A stretch of DNA of 64,000 bases from Xanthomonas sp. DAR 35659 (GCF_041242975.1 NZ_CP162488.1:3400001-3464000); one strand, 5' to 3'. Numbered from the stretch's first letter, positions 1 through 9,389 are shown. Notes: generated by a model from the letters alone, not told the origin. Program-made: numbers and translations.

Positions 1-56
1 CGGCTCACGGCGCGGACGCCGTCTTGAGGATCAGCCGGCGATGATAGCCGAGCGCC

Positions 57-1685
57 TCAGCGGCTGCCGCCGGCCACGGTGCCGGCCGCCTCGGCTTCGG
101 CCTGCGCGCGCGCGGCGAACAGCGTGCCCGGCGGCGGCTGCCGGGTGAAGAAGGTATTGACCCCGTCCAGCACCGCGCCGGCCAGGCGCCGCTGGTAGCC
201 GGGATCGGTCAGCCGGCGCTCTTCGTCCGGGTTGGAGATGAAGGCGGTCTCGACCAGCATCGCCGGCATGTCCGAGGTGCGCAGCACGGCGAAGTTGGCG
301 CGCTCGATGTCCGGCTTGTGGTTGTTGCCGATCCGCTTGAGCCCGCCCAGCACGTGCCCGGCCGCGTCCTCGGAGGCCTTCATGTGGCCGCTCTGCGCCA
401 GGTCCAGCAACACGCTGGCCAGGGTGCTGTCGGTCTTCTGCAGGCGCACGCCGCCGACCAGGTCGGCCGCGTTTTCCTTGTCCGCCAGCCAGCGCGCGCG
501 CTGCGAGGAAGCGCCCTTGGTCGACAGTACGTACACCGAGGAGCCGGTCGCGCTGCGGTTCTCGGCAGCGTCGGCGTGGATGGAGATGAAGATGTCGGCC
601 TTGGCCGCGCGCGCCTTCTGCGCACGCATCGGCAACGGGATGAACACGTCGGTGTCGCGGGTCATGTACGCCTTCATGCCCGGCGTGGCGTTGATCTGCC
701 GCGCCAGTTCGCGGCCGATCGCCAGGGTCACGTCCTTCTCGCGCTTGCCGGTGGGGCCGGTGGCGCCCGGGTCCTGGCCGCCGTGGCCCGGATCGATGGC
801 CACGATCAGCGGCCGCATGCCGGGCTTCATCGTCACCCGCGACGGCGCGCTCGGCATCACCGGCCGCGGCTCGACCGCCGCGGCCAGATCGTCGGCGTCC
901 GCCGCCGGATCGGGCTTGGCCGGGACCGGCGCGGCGCCGCCCGGCGCGGCCGGGGCGCTGCCGCCCGGCGCGGCGCCCGGGACCATGGTGCCGGTGGCGG
1001 CGACGGCGGCCTGCACCGCCGTCGCGTTGGGCGTCGTGGCCGGAGCCGGCGCGGCATGAACAGGCGCCGGGGCCGGCGCGGCATGAACAGGCGCCGGGGC
1101 CGGCGCGGGCGCCGCGCTCTGCACCACCGTCGACGTCAGCGCCGCGGTCGCACGGGCCGCTTCCAGGCGCGGGTCGGGCGCGGGTTTGGGCGCGACCGCT
1201 GCCGCTGTGGGAGGCGTCGCCGGTGCGGCGGAAGGAACCGTCGAAGCCGACGTCGTGGCGGCGGCGGCGACCGGCTTGCCCGGGGCGGCATCGCCCGGCC
1301 ACTCGATGACCAGCACCGAACTGCCGCCCACGGTCTGCATCTGCGGCTTGAACGCCACCACCGGGCTGCTCAGGTCGAACACGATGCGCAAGGTGCCAGG
1401 CACCGGATGGCCGGTACGGACCGCAGTGACCACGCCATTGCCCGCGGGCAGCTTGAGCCCCTGGACCGCGGAGGACTCGGGCAGATCGACGACCAGCCGG
1501 TTGGGATTGGCCAGGCTCAGCGTGGTGAAGCCGCCGCTGCCCTGCAGCCGGATCTCGGCGCGGGTACCGGTGGCGCCATTGCCCAGCGACACCGCCTGGA
1601 CCTGGCCGGCAAACGCCGAATGCGCCGCCAGGCACCAGCCTGCGGCGATGGCGGAACAGGCGAAAAATCGGATCCCCAGGCGCAT
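57..1685 (-). CDS. amiC: N-acetylmuramoyl-L-alanine amidase with AMIN domain
   Basis: 542 aa. This periplasmic zinc amidase cleaves the bond between N-acetylmuramic acid and the stem peptide during daughter-cell separation. A cleavable signal peptide covers about residues 1-26, ending near AFAG. An AMIN domain (about 30-130) targets the septum or peptidoglycan. A long Ala/Pro-rich linker (about 140-265) follows, then an Amidase_3 domain (about 290-520). The zinc ligands are visible: His in DPGHGG, Glu in KREKDVT and His in ISIHADA; the catalytic Glu is in VETAFISNP. The linker holds a 27-bp tandem repeat at the DNA level. The gene lies 81 bp downstream of tsaE on the same strand, as in the common tsaE-amiC(-mutL) order. 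The next gene is outside the window. Confidence 0.93.
   Translation of the reverse strand: MRLGIRFFACSAIAAGWCLAAHSAFAGQVQAVSLGNGATGTRAEIRLQGSGGFTTLSLANPNRLVVDLPESSAVQGLKLPAGNGVVTAVRTGHPVPGTLRIVFDLSSPVVAFKPQMQTVGGSSVLVIEWPGDAAPGKPVAAAATTSASTVPSAAPATPPTAAAVAPKPAPDPRLEAARATAALTSTVVQSAAPAPAPAPVHAAPAPAPVHAAPAPATTPNATAVQAAVAATGTMVPGAAPGGSAPAAPGGAAPVPAKPDPAADADDLAAAVEPRPVMPSAPSRVTMKPGMRPLIVAIDPGHGGQDPGATGPTGKREKDVTLAIGRELARQINATPGMKAYMTRDTDVFIPLPMRAQKARAAKADIFISIHADAAENRSATGSSVYVLSTKGASSQRARWLADKENAADLVGGVRLQKTDSTLASVLLDLAQSGHMKASEDAAGHVLGGLKRIGNNHKPDIERANFAVLRTSDMPAMLVETAFISNPDEERRLTDPGYQRRLAGAVLDGVNTFFTRQPPPGTLFAARAQAEAEAAGTVAGGSR
1045..1109. repeat. 27-bp tandem repeat inside amiC linker
   Basis: Two perfect copies of a 27-bp unit (1045-1071 and 1072-1098) plus an 11-base partial third copy. 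In the amiC frame it encodes an Ala/Pro/Val/His-rich repeat (HAAPAPAPV) in the linker between the AMIN and amidase domains. The unit is a multiple of three, so copy-number changes keep the frame and only alter linker length. Confidence 0.85.
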
Positions 1686-1766
1686 GCTGGCGATTCAAGC
1701 ATCACCGCCAGATAAACACAAGCGGTTTTCCCTTAATAATCCATAACCTGCCTACACTTTCTAGTG

Positions 1767-2246
1767 TCAGCCGGAAGAAAAGCCCCGCAAGTCGTCCCGG
1801 TCGGCCAGCCGCGCCAGCCAGGCCTCGCCCACCGCGCTGCCCGCGCCCAACTGCGCCGTCCGCCCGTCCCCCTGCAGCGCGAGCGTCACGGCCAGATCGG
1901 CCGGGGGCAGCACGTCGCCGCCGCGTTCGGGCCATTCCACCAGCCACAGCGTCGCCGCCGCCTCGTCGAGCCCGAGGAAGTCCAGCTCGCCGGCGGCGCC
2001 GATGCGGTACAGGTCCAGGTGCCAGGCCTCGCCATCGGGCAAGGGATAGCGCTCGACCAGGGTGTAGGTCGGGCTGCGGATCGCGCCCTGCACGCCCAGC
2101 GCGCGCAGCAGCGCCCGCGCCAGGGTCGATTTGCCGGCGCCCAAGTCGCCGTGCAGATGCACCGTGGCCAAGGCCGGGCGGGTCGCGGCCAGCGCCTGGC
2201 CCAGGCGCTCGGTAGCCTCGCTGTCGCGCAGATGCAACTGGATCAT
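1767..2246 (-). CDS. tsaE: tRNA threonylcarbamoyladenosine biosynthesis ATPase TsaE
   Basis: 159 aa, the usual length for the family. TsaE is the P-loop ATPase of the TsaB-TsaD-TsaE complex that makes N6-threonylcarbamoyladenosine at position 37 of ANN-decoding tRNAs. The Walker A motif GDLGAGKST is at residues 33-41, followed by the conserved SPTYTLVE and HLDLYR segments and WPERG near residue 105. The ATG at 2244-2246 overlaps the stop of nnrD by four bases (ATGA), which fixes the start and implies translational coupling. amiC follows 81 bp further on. Confidence 0.94.
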   Translation of the reverse strand: MIQLHLRDSEATERLGQALAATRPALATVHLHGDLGAGKSTLARALLRALGVQGAIRSPTYTLVERYPLPDGEAWHLDLYRIGAAGELDFLGLDEAAATLWLVEWPERGGDVLPPADLAVTLALQGDGRTAQLGAGSAVGEAWLARLADRDDLRGFSSG

Positions 2247-3727
2247 CGCCGCGTCTCCGGATTGGCCAGGTGGCGCAGCGCCGGCAGCAGATCCGACGGC
2301 AGCAGGCCGCGCTGGCCCGTGTCGGCGGCGCGGTCGCCGGCCGCCGCGTGCAGCAGCGCGCCGAGGCTGGCCGCCTCGAACGGGTCGTGGCCCTGCGCGC
2401 GCAGCGCCGCGATCACGCCGGTCAGCAGATCGCCCATGCCGCCCACCGCCATGCCGGGATTGCCGGCGGCGATGACCCGCGGCGTCCGCCCCGGCGCGGC
2501 GACGATGCTGCCGGCGCCCTTCAGCACCACCGTCGCCTGGTAGCGTTCGGCCAGCGCCGCGGCGGCGGCGAAGCGGTCGCCCTGGACCTCGGCGGTGGTG
2601 AGCCCGAGCAGGCGCGCGGCCTCGCCGGGATGCGGCGTCAGCACCGCCTCCGGCAGCGCGCGCGGCGCCTGCGCCAGCAAATTCAGTGCGTCGGCGTCGA
2701 GCACCAGCGGCAGGTCCGCCGCCAGCGCCAATCGCCACAGGCCCTGCGCCCAGTCGTCCTGGCCCAGTCCCGGGCCCAGCGCGACCGCGCGCGCGCGCCG
2801 CAGCAACGGCGCCAGCGCGGCGCCATCCTCGATCGCGTGCGCCATCGCTTCCGGACAGCGCGCCAGCAGCGGCGCCACGTGCGGCGCGCGCGTCGCCACG
2901 CTGACCAGGCCGGCACCGCTGCGCAGCGCCGCCTCGCTCGCGAGCATGACCGCACCGCCGCTGCCGAGATTGCCGCCGATGCACAGCACATGGCCGGAAT
3001 CGCCTTTGTGGCTGTCGCGCCGGCGCGGCGCCAGGCGCGTGCCCAGCGCCGCCGCGGTCCAGGCCTGCGCCTGCGGCGCGCAGCCGTCGAACGCGGCGGG
3101 CGGCACGTCCAGCGTCGCCAGCGTGGTGGCGCCGACATGGTTCAGCGCCGCGCCGGTGTGCAATCCGGCATGGGCGACGATGAACTGCACGGTCAGCGTC
3201 GCCGGCAGCGCCGCGCCAGGCACGCTGCCGTGTTCGGCATCCACGCCGCTGGGCACGTCCAGCGCCAGCACCGGCGCGCCGAGCCCGGCCAGCGCGCCGA
3301 GCAAGGCGGCCAGTTCGGCATCCGGCGCGCGGTTGAGACCAAGACCGAGCAGCGCATCGACCACCACGTCGGCCGGCTCCAGCGCCGCGTCGAAGACCTC
3401 GATGCGGCCGCCGACCCCGATGTAGTCGGTGCAGGCGCGCTGCGCCAACGCCGATTGCGGGCCGCGCCCAGGCAGATGCAGCACGCGCACGCGGCGTCCG
3501 GCCGCATGCGCGAGCCGCGCCAGCACGTAGCCGTCGCCGCCGTTGTTGCCGGTGCCGCAGGCCACCAGGATGCGCTGCGCCTGCGGCCAGTGCTGCAGCA
3601 GCGTCTGCCAGGCGGCCTGGCCGGCGCGCTGCATCAGCGTGTAAGCGTCGCCGCCGAGCAGGGCCGTGGCCTGCGCATCGAGGCGCCGCGCGGCGGCGGT
3701 GGCGTAGAGATCGAACGAGTCGGACAT
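2243..3727 (-). CDS. nnrD: Bifunctional NAD(P)H-hydrate epimerase / ADP-dependent NAD(P)H-hydrate dehydratase
   Basis: 494 aa, starting MSDSFDLYA. This repair enzyme acts on damaged hydrated NADH and NADPH. The N-terminal YjeF_N epimerase domain (about 1-210) has the [10 protein letters not shown] motif near residue 60 and DALLGLGL near 125. The C-terminal kinase-like dehydratase domain (about 220-490) has HKGDSGHVL and the signature [15 protein letters not shown] near residue 430. E. coli nnr has the same fusion. The gene is translationally coupled to tsaE. Its ATG is only 23 bp from the divergent queG ATG, so the two promoters must overlap the coding ends. Confidence 0.94.
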   Translation of the reverse strand: MSDSFDLYATAAARRLDAQATALLGGDAYTLMQRAGQAAWQTLLQHWPQAQRILVACGTGNNGGDGYVLARLAHAAGRRVRVLHLPGRGPQSALAQRACTDYIGVGGRIEVFDAALEPADVVVDALLGLGLNRAPDAELAALLGALAGLGAPVLALDVPSGVDAEHGSVPGAALPATLTVQFIVAHAGLHTGAALNHVGATTLATLDVPPAAFDGCAPQAQAWTAAALGTRLAPRRRDSHKGDSGHVLCIGGNLGSGGAVMLASEAALRSGAGLVSVATRAPHVAPLLARCPEAMAHAIEDGAALAPLLRRARAVALGPGLGQDDWAQGLWRLALAADLPLVLDADALNLLAQAPRALPEAVLTPHPGEAARLLGLTTAEVQGDRFAAAAALAERYQATVVLKGAGSIVAAPGRTPRVIAAGNPGMAVGGMGDLLTGVIAALRAQGHDPFEAASLGALLHAAAGDRAADTGQRGLLPSDLLPALRHLANPETRR

Positions 3728-3738
3728 GCGCGGGATTC

Positions 3739-3744
3739 TATACT
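3739..3744 (+). promoter_or_regulatory. -10 box placing queG start near the transcript 5' end
   Basis: TATACT, a 5/6 match to the sigma-70 -10 hexamer, ends six bases before the queG ATG (3751). A normal 6-8 base distance to the start site would put the mRNA 5' end at or within a base or two of the A of the ATG. This suggests a leaderless queG transcript. No Shine-Dalgarno sequence precedes the ATG. No clear -35 was identified. Confidence 0.45.
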
Positions 3745-3750
3745 TGCGCC

Positions 3751-4878
3751 ATGTCCAGCCGCGTCGCCCCCGCCGATCCGCATGCCGCCGCCGCGCGTAT
3801 CCGCGCCTTGGCGCGCGAGTTCGGCTTCCAGCGCTGCGGCATCGCCGGCATCGACTTGCAGCAGGACGAAGCGCATCTGCGCGACTGGCTGGCGCAAGGC
3901 CTGTACGGCACGATGCAGTGGATGGCGCAGCACGGCGACAAGCGCGCGCGTCCGGCCGAACTGATTCCGGGCACGCTGCGGGTGATCTCGGTCGGCCTGG
4001 ACTACGGCCGCAACGACGACGACTCGGCCTGGGACACGCTGCGCGACGGCGAGCGCGCCTACGTCGCCCGCTATGCGCTGGGCCGCGACTACCACAAGCT
4101 GATGCGCAACCGCCTGCAGAAGCTGGCCGAACGCATCCAGGGCGAGATCGGCCCGTTCGGCCACCGCGTGTTCGTCGATTCGGCGCCGGTGCTGGAGCGC
4201 GCACTGGCGCGCGACGCCGGCCTGGGCTGGATCGGCAAGCACACTTGCCTGATCGACCGCAACGGCGGCTCCTGGTTCTTCCTCGGCGAGATCTACGTCG
4301 ACCTGCCCTTGCCGATCGATCCGCCGGCCAGCGCCCACTGCGGCACCTGCACGCGCTGCATCGACGTCTGCCCGACCCAGGCGATCGTCGCGCCCTATCG
4401 GCTCGACGCGCGCCGCTGCATCGCCTACCTCACCATCGAGCACGACGGCGCGATTCCGGAAGAGCTGCGCCCGGCGATCGGCAACCGCATCTTCGGTTGC
4501 GACGACTGCCAACTGGTGTGCCCCTGGAACAAGTTCGCCAAGCGCAGCGACGAACCGGACTTCCGCGCCCGCAACGAACTGGACAAGGCCACGCTGGCGC
4601 AGTTATTCGCCTGGGAGGAGGACGAGTTCCTGCGCCGCACCGAAGGCAGCGCGATCCGCCGCAGCGGCCACGAGCGCTGGCTGCGCAACCTGGCGGTGGC
4701 GCTGGGCAATGCGCCGACCACGCCACAGGTGCTGGCCGCGCTCGGCGCACGCGCGCAGCACCCCTCGCCGCTGGTGCGCGAGCACGTGCAATGGGCGCTG
4801 GCGCGGCATGCGCAGGCGCCGGCCCCGGCGGTAGCGACTCCGACATCGCCGGCGCCGAAAGCGGACGTGCGAGGATAG
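3751..4878 (+). CDS. queG: Epoxyqueuosine reductase QueG
   Basis: 375 aa. QueG performs the last step of queuosine biosynthesis, reducing epoxyqueuosine in tRNA wobble position 34 with cobalamin and two [4Fe-4S] clusters. The N-terminal cobalamin-binding domain contains [21 protein letters not shown] (about 140-160; D and GWIGKH are family landmarks). The ferredoxin-like cysteines are [12 protein letters not shown] (about 195) and [11 protein letters not shown] (about 250). A C-terminal HEAT-like segment for tRNA binding follows (about 290-350). The gene diverges from nnrD with a 23-bp gap and is followed by xseA 26 bp after its stop. Confidence 0.95.
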   Translation: MSSRVAPADPHAAAARIRALAREFGFQRCGIAGIDLQQDEAHLRDWLAQGLYGTMQWMAQHGDKRARPAELIPGTLRVISVGLDYGRNDDDSAWDTLRDGERAYVARYALGRDYHKLMRNRLQKLAERIQGEIGPFGHRVFVDSAPVLERALARDAGLGWIGKHTCLIDRNGGSWFFLGEIYVDLPLPIDPPASAHCGTCTRCIDVCPTQAIVAPYRLDARRCIAYLTIEHDGAIPEELRPAIGNRIFGCDDCQLVCPWNKFAKRSDEPDFRARNELDKATLAQLFAWEEDEFLRRTEGSAIRRSGHERWLRNLAVALGNAPTTPQVLAALGARAQHPSPLVREHVQWALARHAQAPAPAVATPTSPAPKADVRG

Positions 4879-4904
4879 ACGGCCGTTCCCGCCGCACCGC
4901 CCGC

Positions 4905-6236
4905 ATGCCCGATCGCGACGACCAGATCTTCAGCCCCAGCCAGCTCAACACCCTGGCCCGCGACCTGCTGGAAAGCGCGTTCCCGCTGGCCTGGGTGGAG
5001 GGCGAACTGGGCAACGTCACCCGGCCTTCGTCCGGGCACCTGTACTTCACCCTCAAGGACGCGCGGGCGCAGGTGCGCTGCGCGATGTTCAAGCCCAAGA
5101 GCCAATGGCTGAAGTTCGTGCCGCGCGAAGGCCTGCGCGTGCTGGCGCGCGGCCGGCTGACCCTGTACGAGGCGCGCGGCGACTACCAGTTGGTGCTGGA
5201 CCACCTGGAGGAAGCCGGCGAAGGCGCGCTGCGCCGCGCGTTCGAGGAACTCAAGGCCCGGCTCGCCGCCGAAGGCCTGTTCGCCAGCGAGCGCAAGCGC
5301 GCCCTGCCCGCCTTCGTGCGCCGCCTGGCGGTGATCACCTCGCCCAGCGGCGCGGCCGTGCGCGACGTGCTGAGCGTGCTCGGCCGGCGCCTGCCGCTGC
5401 TGCAGGCGGACATCCTGCCGAGCCTGGTACAGGGCGACAGCGCCGCCGCGCAGATCGTCTCGCTGCTGCAGCGCGCCGACGCCAGCGGCCGCTACGACGC
5501 GATCCTGCTGACCCGCGGCGGCGGCTCGCTGGAAGACCTGTGGGCGTTCAACGACGAACGCCTGGCCCGCGCCATCGCCGCCTCGACCACGCCGGTGGTG
5601 TCGGCGGTCGGCCACGAGACCGACGTGACCCTGGCCGACTTCGCCGCCGACCTGCGCGCGCCGACCCCGTCGGTCGCCGCCGAACTGCTCGCCCCCGACC
5701 AGCGCGACCTCGCCGCGCGCCTGCGCGGCCAGCACGCGCGACTGCTGCAGTGGCAACAGCACCGCCTGCGCCAAGCCATGCAGCGCGCCGACCGCGCCCT
5801 GCTGCGGCTGCAGGCGCAGAGCCCGCAGGCGCGGCTGCAGTTGCTGCAGCGGCGCCAGCGCGACGCCGCGCGCCGCCTGCTGGCGCTGTGGCGGCAGCAG
5901 CACGAACGCCGCGCCGCGCGCCTGCGCCATGCCGGCGCGGTGCTGCGCAGCGCGCAGCCGCAGCGCCGCCTGGCCGCGCTGCGCGAGCGCCTGCTGGCGC
6001 TCGGCCGGCGCCCGCAGGCGGCGATGGCGCGGCAACTGCAGGCCGACACGCAGCGCCTGCGCGCGCTGGCCCGCGCACTGGAAACGGTCAGCCCGCTGGC
6101 CACGGTGACGCGCGGCTACACGATCCTGACCCGGGTCGAGGACGGCGCGCTGGTGCGCTCGGCCGCGCAACTGGCCCCCGGCGACCGCCTGCGCGCCAGG
6201 CTCGCCGACGGCGAGGTGACGCTGCGTACAGAATGA
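4905..6236 (+). CDS. xseA: Exodeoxyribonuclease VII large subunit
   Basis: 443 aa. The catalytic subunit of ExoVII, which degrades single-stranded DNA in both directions with XseB. An N-terminal OB fold (about 8-105, with [19 protein letters not shown]) precedes the catalytic core (about 125-330), marked by [28 protein letters not shown] and [23 protein letters not shown] long Arg/Gln/Ala-rich coiled-coil arm follows (about 245-390), then a C-terminal segment containing TRGYTIL. The chosen ATG starts MPDRDDQIF, the usual N-terminus. The stop overlaps the next gene's first ATG (ATGA), suggesting coupling. xseB is not in the window. Confidence 0.95.
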   Translation: MPDRDDQIFSPSQLNTLARDLLESAFPLAWVEGELGNVTRPSSGHLYFTLKDARAQVRCAMFKPKSQWLKFVPREGLRVLARGRLTLYEARGDYQLVLDHLEEAGEGALRRAFEELKARLAAEGLFASERKRALPAFVRRLAVITSPSGAAVRDVLSVLGRRLPLLQADILPSLVQGDSAAAQIVSLLQRADASGRYDAILLTRGGGSLEDLWAFNDERLARAIAASTTPVVSAVGHETDVTLADFAADLRAPTPSVAAELLAPDQRDLAARLRGQHARLLQWQQHRLRQAMQRADRALLRLQAQSPQARLQLLQRRQRDAARRLLALWRQQHERRAARLRHAGAVLRSAQPQRRLAALRERLLALGRRPQAAMARQLQADTQRLRALARALETVSPLATVTRGYTILTRVEDGALVRSAAQLAPGDRLRARLADGEVTLRTE

Positions 6237-6673
6237 CTGCGGTACATCTGTGGTCCCGCGCTCACCGTTGCCACGCCATGCCACAGCACATTTCCGACGA
6301 ACAGCGCATCAAGGCCGTGCTGCAAGGCATGCGCCGCGCCGAGCGCGACAAGGCCGGGCGCATGGCGCAAGAGCGCGACACGCTGGCGCTGATCGACGGC
6401 GCCACCTACGGCGTCGCCGAGGACGCGCAGCGCGTGATCGACTGGCTGGCGCGCGATGCGGACACCCTGGCGCAGTTGCGCGCCGAGCACCTGGCCGACG
6501 TCGGCGAAATGATCTGCATCGTCTGGAACGGCTGCCGCGGCGACCGCGCCGCGCTGTCGCACTGGCTCAATGACAGCCACGCGCAATTGGACGGGCTGAC
6601 GCCGCGGCAGTTGCTGCGCGACGGTGCCAGCGCGCGGCTGCTCGACGCGGCCCGCGCCACCTTCGCCGCATAG
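6233..6673 (+). CDS. Small DUF2384 (antitoxin Xre/MbcA/ParS C-terminal)-like protein
   Basis: 146 aa from the ATG overlapping the xseA stop, or 131 aa from the in-frame ATG at 6278, which begins MPQHISDEQ and looks more natural. The protein is soluble, with no signal peptide. The C-terminal 45 residues (about [19 protein letters not shown]) resemble the toxin-binding half of DUF2384 antitoxins, where WLN...P..L.G.TP..LL is typical. No helix-turn-helix half is obvious and no RES-type toxin gene follows; the next gene is the convergent lipocalin. Function is not established. It may be a solitary descendant of an antitoxin or an unrelated helical protein. Confidence 0.6.
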   Translation: MTAVHLWSRAHRCHAMPQHISDEQRIKAVLQGMRRAERDKAGRMAQERDTLALIDGATYGVAEDAQRVIDWLARDADTLAQLRAEHLADVGEMICIVWNGCRGDRAALSHWLNDSHAQLDGLTPRQLLRDGASARLLDAARATFAA

Positions 6674-6712
6674 CGGCGTCCTGCACGCCAATCGACCGAC
6701 GGACGCGTCGAT

Positions 6713-7252
6713 TCAATCCAGCGGCGCGACCACCAGCAACGGATCCAGGTCGTACCCCATCGCTTCCGCCCTGGCCTTGATCTGCCCGAACAGCGCGCGC
6801 GGCATGCTCGGCGAACGCGACAGCACCCACAGGTACTTGCGGTCCGGCGCGCCGACCAGCGCCCACTGGTACTCCGGATCCAGCGCGATCACCCAGTAGT
6901 CGGCCCAGACCATCGGCACCCAGGCCAGCCAGTCGGGCGCGAACCGCACCTGCAGCCGTCCCGGATGGCCGCTGACCCGGCGCGCCACGCCCTCCGCCGC
7001 GAGCAGCGCACCCGTGTGGGTACGGCAGGCGTTGCGCACTCCGACCAGGCTGTCCTCGCGCAGCGTGTAGGCAGCGGTGATGTCGCCTACGCACTTCTTC
7101 TGGAACGACACCGGCAGGTGCGCGATCTCGTGCCACTCGCCGGCGTAACGGCCCAGATCGAGTTCGGCGACGGACGTGACCGGCGCTGCAGGAGCCGGCA
7201 GCGCCAGGCACAGCAGGCACGCCAGCAACAGCGCGGAGAGTGAAAGGCGCAT
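6713..7252 (-). CDS. blc: Lipocalin family protein (Blc-like)
   Basis: 179 aa from MRLSLSALL; an ATG three codons upstream is also possible. An N-terminal secretion signal (about 1-22, ending PAPAAP) precedes the bacterial lipocalin motif GRYAGEWHEIAHLPVSFQKKC (the GxW box and its Glu are intact). Further lipocalin strands follow, with TAAYTLRED, WVPMVWADYWVIALDPEYQWALVG and SRSPSMP. The signal lacks a convincing lipobox Cys at the cleavage point, so the protein may be soluble in the periplasm rather than outer-membrane anchored. Family members bind lipids or lysophospholipids. It converges on the small DUF2384-like gene. Confidence 0.88.
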   Translation of the reverse strand: MRLSLSALLLACLLCLALPAPAAPVTSVAELDLGRYAGEWHEIAHLPVSFQKKCVGDITAAYTLREDSLVGVRNACRTHTGALLAAEGVARRVSGHPGRLQVRFAPDWLAWVPMVWADYWVIALDPEYQWALVGAPDRKYLWVLSRSPSMPRALFGQIKARAEAMGYDLDPLLVVAPLD

Positions 7253-7538
7253 GCGAACCATCCAGCTAGGGAGCTCACCCGCCTTATGCAGGAGCGTGGC
7301 AACGATGTAAAGCCGTACGCCATTGCGTGCGAGACCACACTCGCCATCGATCTCGCTGGCACGAACGCGGTCCACGCGCTCGCAGAACGCGTCACCGCGG
7401 CTGGCGGTACGGCATTCCGCGTCGGCGGCCAGACATGTGAATTGCACGGCGCCCGCAGGCCCAGTTGGAGATCACGCTTTTTTCAGGCCGACGCGCTCGG
7501 CGCGTCCACGGCCACAGCAGCCGGCGACGCCGCCAGCA

Positions 7539-7820
7539 TCAGCGAGACAGATCGGCGACGGCGAGATCGTCGCCCTGGCCCGCGCATTCCACCGGCTCGC
7601 GCAGCACGACCTGCTCGGCGACGCCGTCGTTTTGCTGCAGGTAGACATTGACCAGCACGCAGTCCGTACCGACCTGCTCGATGTAGGGCGCGCCGTGCTC
7701 GCCGCCGGCCGGGCGGGACGGGTTCGGGGCGGCGCCGTTCACTGCATCGGCCGCACCCGCGCCACCGGCCCACGCCAGGGACATGGCGCAAAGGCACATG
7801 CGCAACAGTTGGCTGTTCAT
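7539..7820 (-). CDS. Small secreted hypothetical protein
   Basis: 93 aa. An evident Sec signal peptide covers about residues 1-23 (MNSQLLRMCLCAMSLAWAG, cleavage near GAGAA). The mature part of about 70 residues is polar, with two cysteines (GTDCVLVNVYLQQ and PVECAGQGD) that could form one disulfide, and predicted beta strands (CVLVNVYLQ, QVVLREPVECAG). I do not recognise a family. It lies alone between lipocalin and tRNA-Phe, reading away from the tRNA. Codon use is typical of the neighbours. The first ATG gives the signal peptide, which supports the start. Confidence 0.6.
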   Translation of the reverse strand: MNSQLLRMCLCAMSLAWAGGAGAADAVNGAAPNPSRPAGGEHGAPYIEQVGTDCVLVNVYLQQNDGVAEQVVLREPVECAGQGDDLAVADLSR

Positions 7821-8151
7821 TGGCGTCCCCTTGTGACCGTGTGTCCAATGATTACGACAGCCACGGGCAGGAGTTGAGCCGCAGACCCCAAAAAATCGCC
7901 GTATCTCAACACTTGTCTACGAAATGTGAACATTCGGATGCGTATGCCCAGCGCGCCGCGGCGCCCTGCAAACGAGCCCATCAGGGTCGACCTTGCACCC
8001 GGCAGACCGCAAGCCTCGGTGCGGAAATCCGCACATCCCATGCAGGCGTCGCCAGCGCGGATGTGACGGTCGCCGTCGTGCTAGAAGGCGCTCCCGAAGG
8101 CACCCGAGGCTGCCGCCGCCACGGTGTCCGAATCGCGTCGCAGCGCTTGCG
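7821..8151. other. Gene-free interval upstream of the small secreted protein
   Basis: About 330 bp between the start of the small secreted gene and the tRNA-Phe terminator. It presumably carries the promoter of the small gene on the minus strand. The plus-strand open frame through here has no ribosome binding site or recognisable family. The part near 7890-7940 is more AT-rich than its surroundings. I see no repeat or RNA gene. Confidence 0.4.
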
Positions 8152-8187
8152 GCAAAAAGAAAGGGCCTGCATTGCTGCAGACCCTGG
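8152..8187 (-). terminator. Rho-independent terminator after tRNA-Phe
   Basis: On the minus strand a GC-rich stem (GGGTCTGCA ... TGCAGGCCC, 9 bp with one mismatch) is followed by TTTCTTTTT. It starts seven bases beyond the tRNA 3' end. Confidence 0.85.
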
Positions 8188-8193
8188 ATGAAG

Positions 8194-8269
8194 TGGTGGC
8201 CGAGGACGGAATCGAACCGCCGACACGGGGATTTTCAATCCCCTGCTCTACCAACTGAGCTACTCGGCC
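8194..8269 (-). tRNA. tRNA-Phe (GAA)
   Basis: 76 nt with encoded CCA. On the minus strand the acceptor stem GGCCGAG pairs with CTCGGCC, the D arm contains AGCTCAGTTGGTAGAGC, the anticodon loop is TTGAAAA with anticodon GAA, and the T arm holds GGTTCGATTCC. It is flanked by a good promoter and terminator, so it is a stand-alone transcription unit. Confidence 0.97.
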
Positions 8270-8305
8270 ACTGCGCAACGCGGCAGGACCGGTGCGAGGA
8301 CGCGC

Positions 8306-8334
8306 ATCATAGCGATGCTGTCGGGAATGGGCAA
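8306..8334 (-). promoter_or_regulatory. Sigma-70 promoter of tRNA-Phe
   Basis: On the minus strand TTGCCC (8334-8329), a 17-bp spacer and TATGAT (8311-8306). The start site would fall about 30 bases before the mature tRNA. The region immediately downstream is GC-rich, as expected of a stringent-type discriminator. Confidence 0.7.
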
Positions 8335-8676
8335 GTGCGATGTTTCGGCCCCGTGCCGCTGCCGCCGCCGTGGACGGCAGATGGCCGCACCGGCGCGATT
8401 GGCACGACCATCGCCGGCACGCATCGGCCGCCGACCTGCCAGACGCCCGCGGGCGAGCGGCGCGTCACCCTGTTCCCTTGCCAGGCGTCAGCGAACAGGA
8501 GCGGGCATGCCGCCAACCGCGCCGTCGTACACGCCCTGACCATACACCGGCAAGCGACGCCGGCGGCGAGCGCATGGCCGCAGCCTCACTGGACCAGGCG
8601 ATGCGCCCGCCCCACGCGCGGGATCCGCAGGCGCCGTAGTATTCTTCGCCGTTCTCCACGTCCTGGAACTCCGGTC
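8335..8676. other. Gene-free interval between tRNA-Phe promoter and the lipoprotein gene
   Basis: About 340 bp with no supported gene on either strand. Open frames here are GC-driven and lack ribosome binding sites. It must include the promoter of the LEA-2-like lipoprotein; a weak TAGTAT at about 8637-8642 is the only -10-like element noticed. Confidence 0.4.
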
Positions 8677-9153
8677 ATGCGTCAGCGGCTCCGTCTCGGC
8701 TTGCTCGTGTTGTGCACCGCGCTGCTGAGCGCATGCGGCGACGGCATGGTGCGGCGCGTGTCCGACCCGGCCGCCAGCCTGCAGCAACTCACGGTCAACA
8801 TGGACGGCAGTTGGAAGGTGGAACTGCGGCTGCAGAACTACAGCAGCATCCCGATGCGCTACGACAGCGTGCGCCTGGAACTGGGCGTGGGCGGCGAGGC
8901 CGCCGGCGTCGTGCAGGCCGCGCCCGGCATCTCGATCGGTCCGGAGACGGCGGATGTGGTCAGCGTGGCGCTGCGCCCGAGCTCGGCCGCGCGCATCGCC
9001 GTGGCCGATGCCCTGGCCGGCCGCCGCAGCCTGGAGTACACACTCAAGGGCGGCATCGCCGCGACGCCGGAAGAGAAGAAGCAGCGCAGCTTCGACATCG
9101 ACACGCGCAACATGCTGTCGCCGGCGCCCGGCCTGGACGGCGTCCTGCGCTGA
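8677..9153 (+). CDS. LEA type 2-like lipoprotein
   Basis: 158 aa. A lipoprotein signal peptide ends in LLSAC (Cys at residue 20). The mature part is one beta-sandwich domain with the LEA-2/WHy-like pattern: a hydrophobic strand LTVNMDGSWKVELRLQNYSSIPMRYDSVRLEL, later VVSVALRP and YTLKGGI. Similar short envelope lipoproteins are common in Xanthomonadaceae but their role is unknown. The start follows from the signal peptide. It sits alone between tRNA-Phe and the MarR efflux operon. Confidence 0.7.
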   Translation: MRQRLRLGLLVLCTALLSACGDGMVRRVSDPAASLQQLTVNMDGSWKVELRLQNYSSIPMRYDSVRLELGVGGEAAGVVQAAPGISIGPETADVVSVALRPSSAARIAVADALAGRRSLEYTLKGGIAATPEEKKQRSFDIDTRNMLSPAPGLDGVLR

Positions 9154-9389
9154 CCGCGCGGTGGCGCTGAAGCGCCACCCCACTCCGCTTGCGAAACAGG
9201 CCACACCCCGGACGTCGGGGCGGGGCGTGCACTTGCAGGCCCGTCTGCGCTTCACCGCAGATAGCCACCGCCTCGATGCCCCTCTGCACGCTGAGCGCGC
9301 CGCGCGTTCGGCGCACTGCGGTACGCGCGCTCCCACCGACCGCCCTCCCCGCCCAGCCCATCGCGTTCAGCCGGCATTACCGCAAAATT

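Noticed and set aside
1-56. Possible mutL start at the left edge
   Set aside because: mutL often follows amiC, but the 56 bases here do not contain the conserved MutL N-terminus, so nothing can be called.
318-1715. 465-residue plus-strand frame over amiC
   Set aside because: amiC has signal peptide, AMIN and zinc ligands in the other strand; this frame is His/Arg/Gly-rich shadow sequence.
7820-8191. 123-residue plus-strand frame next to tRNA-Phe
   Set aside because: It runs into the tRNA terminator, and its composition is not protein-like. No ribosome binding site.
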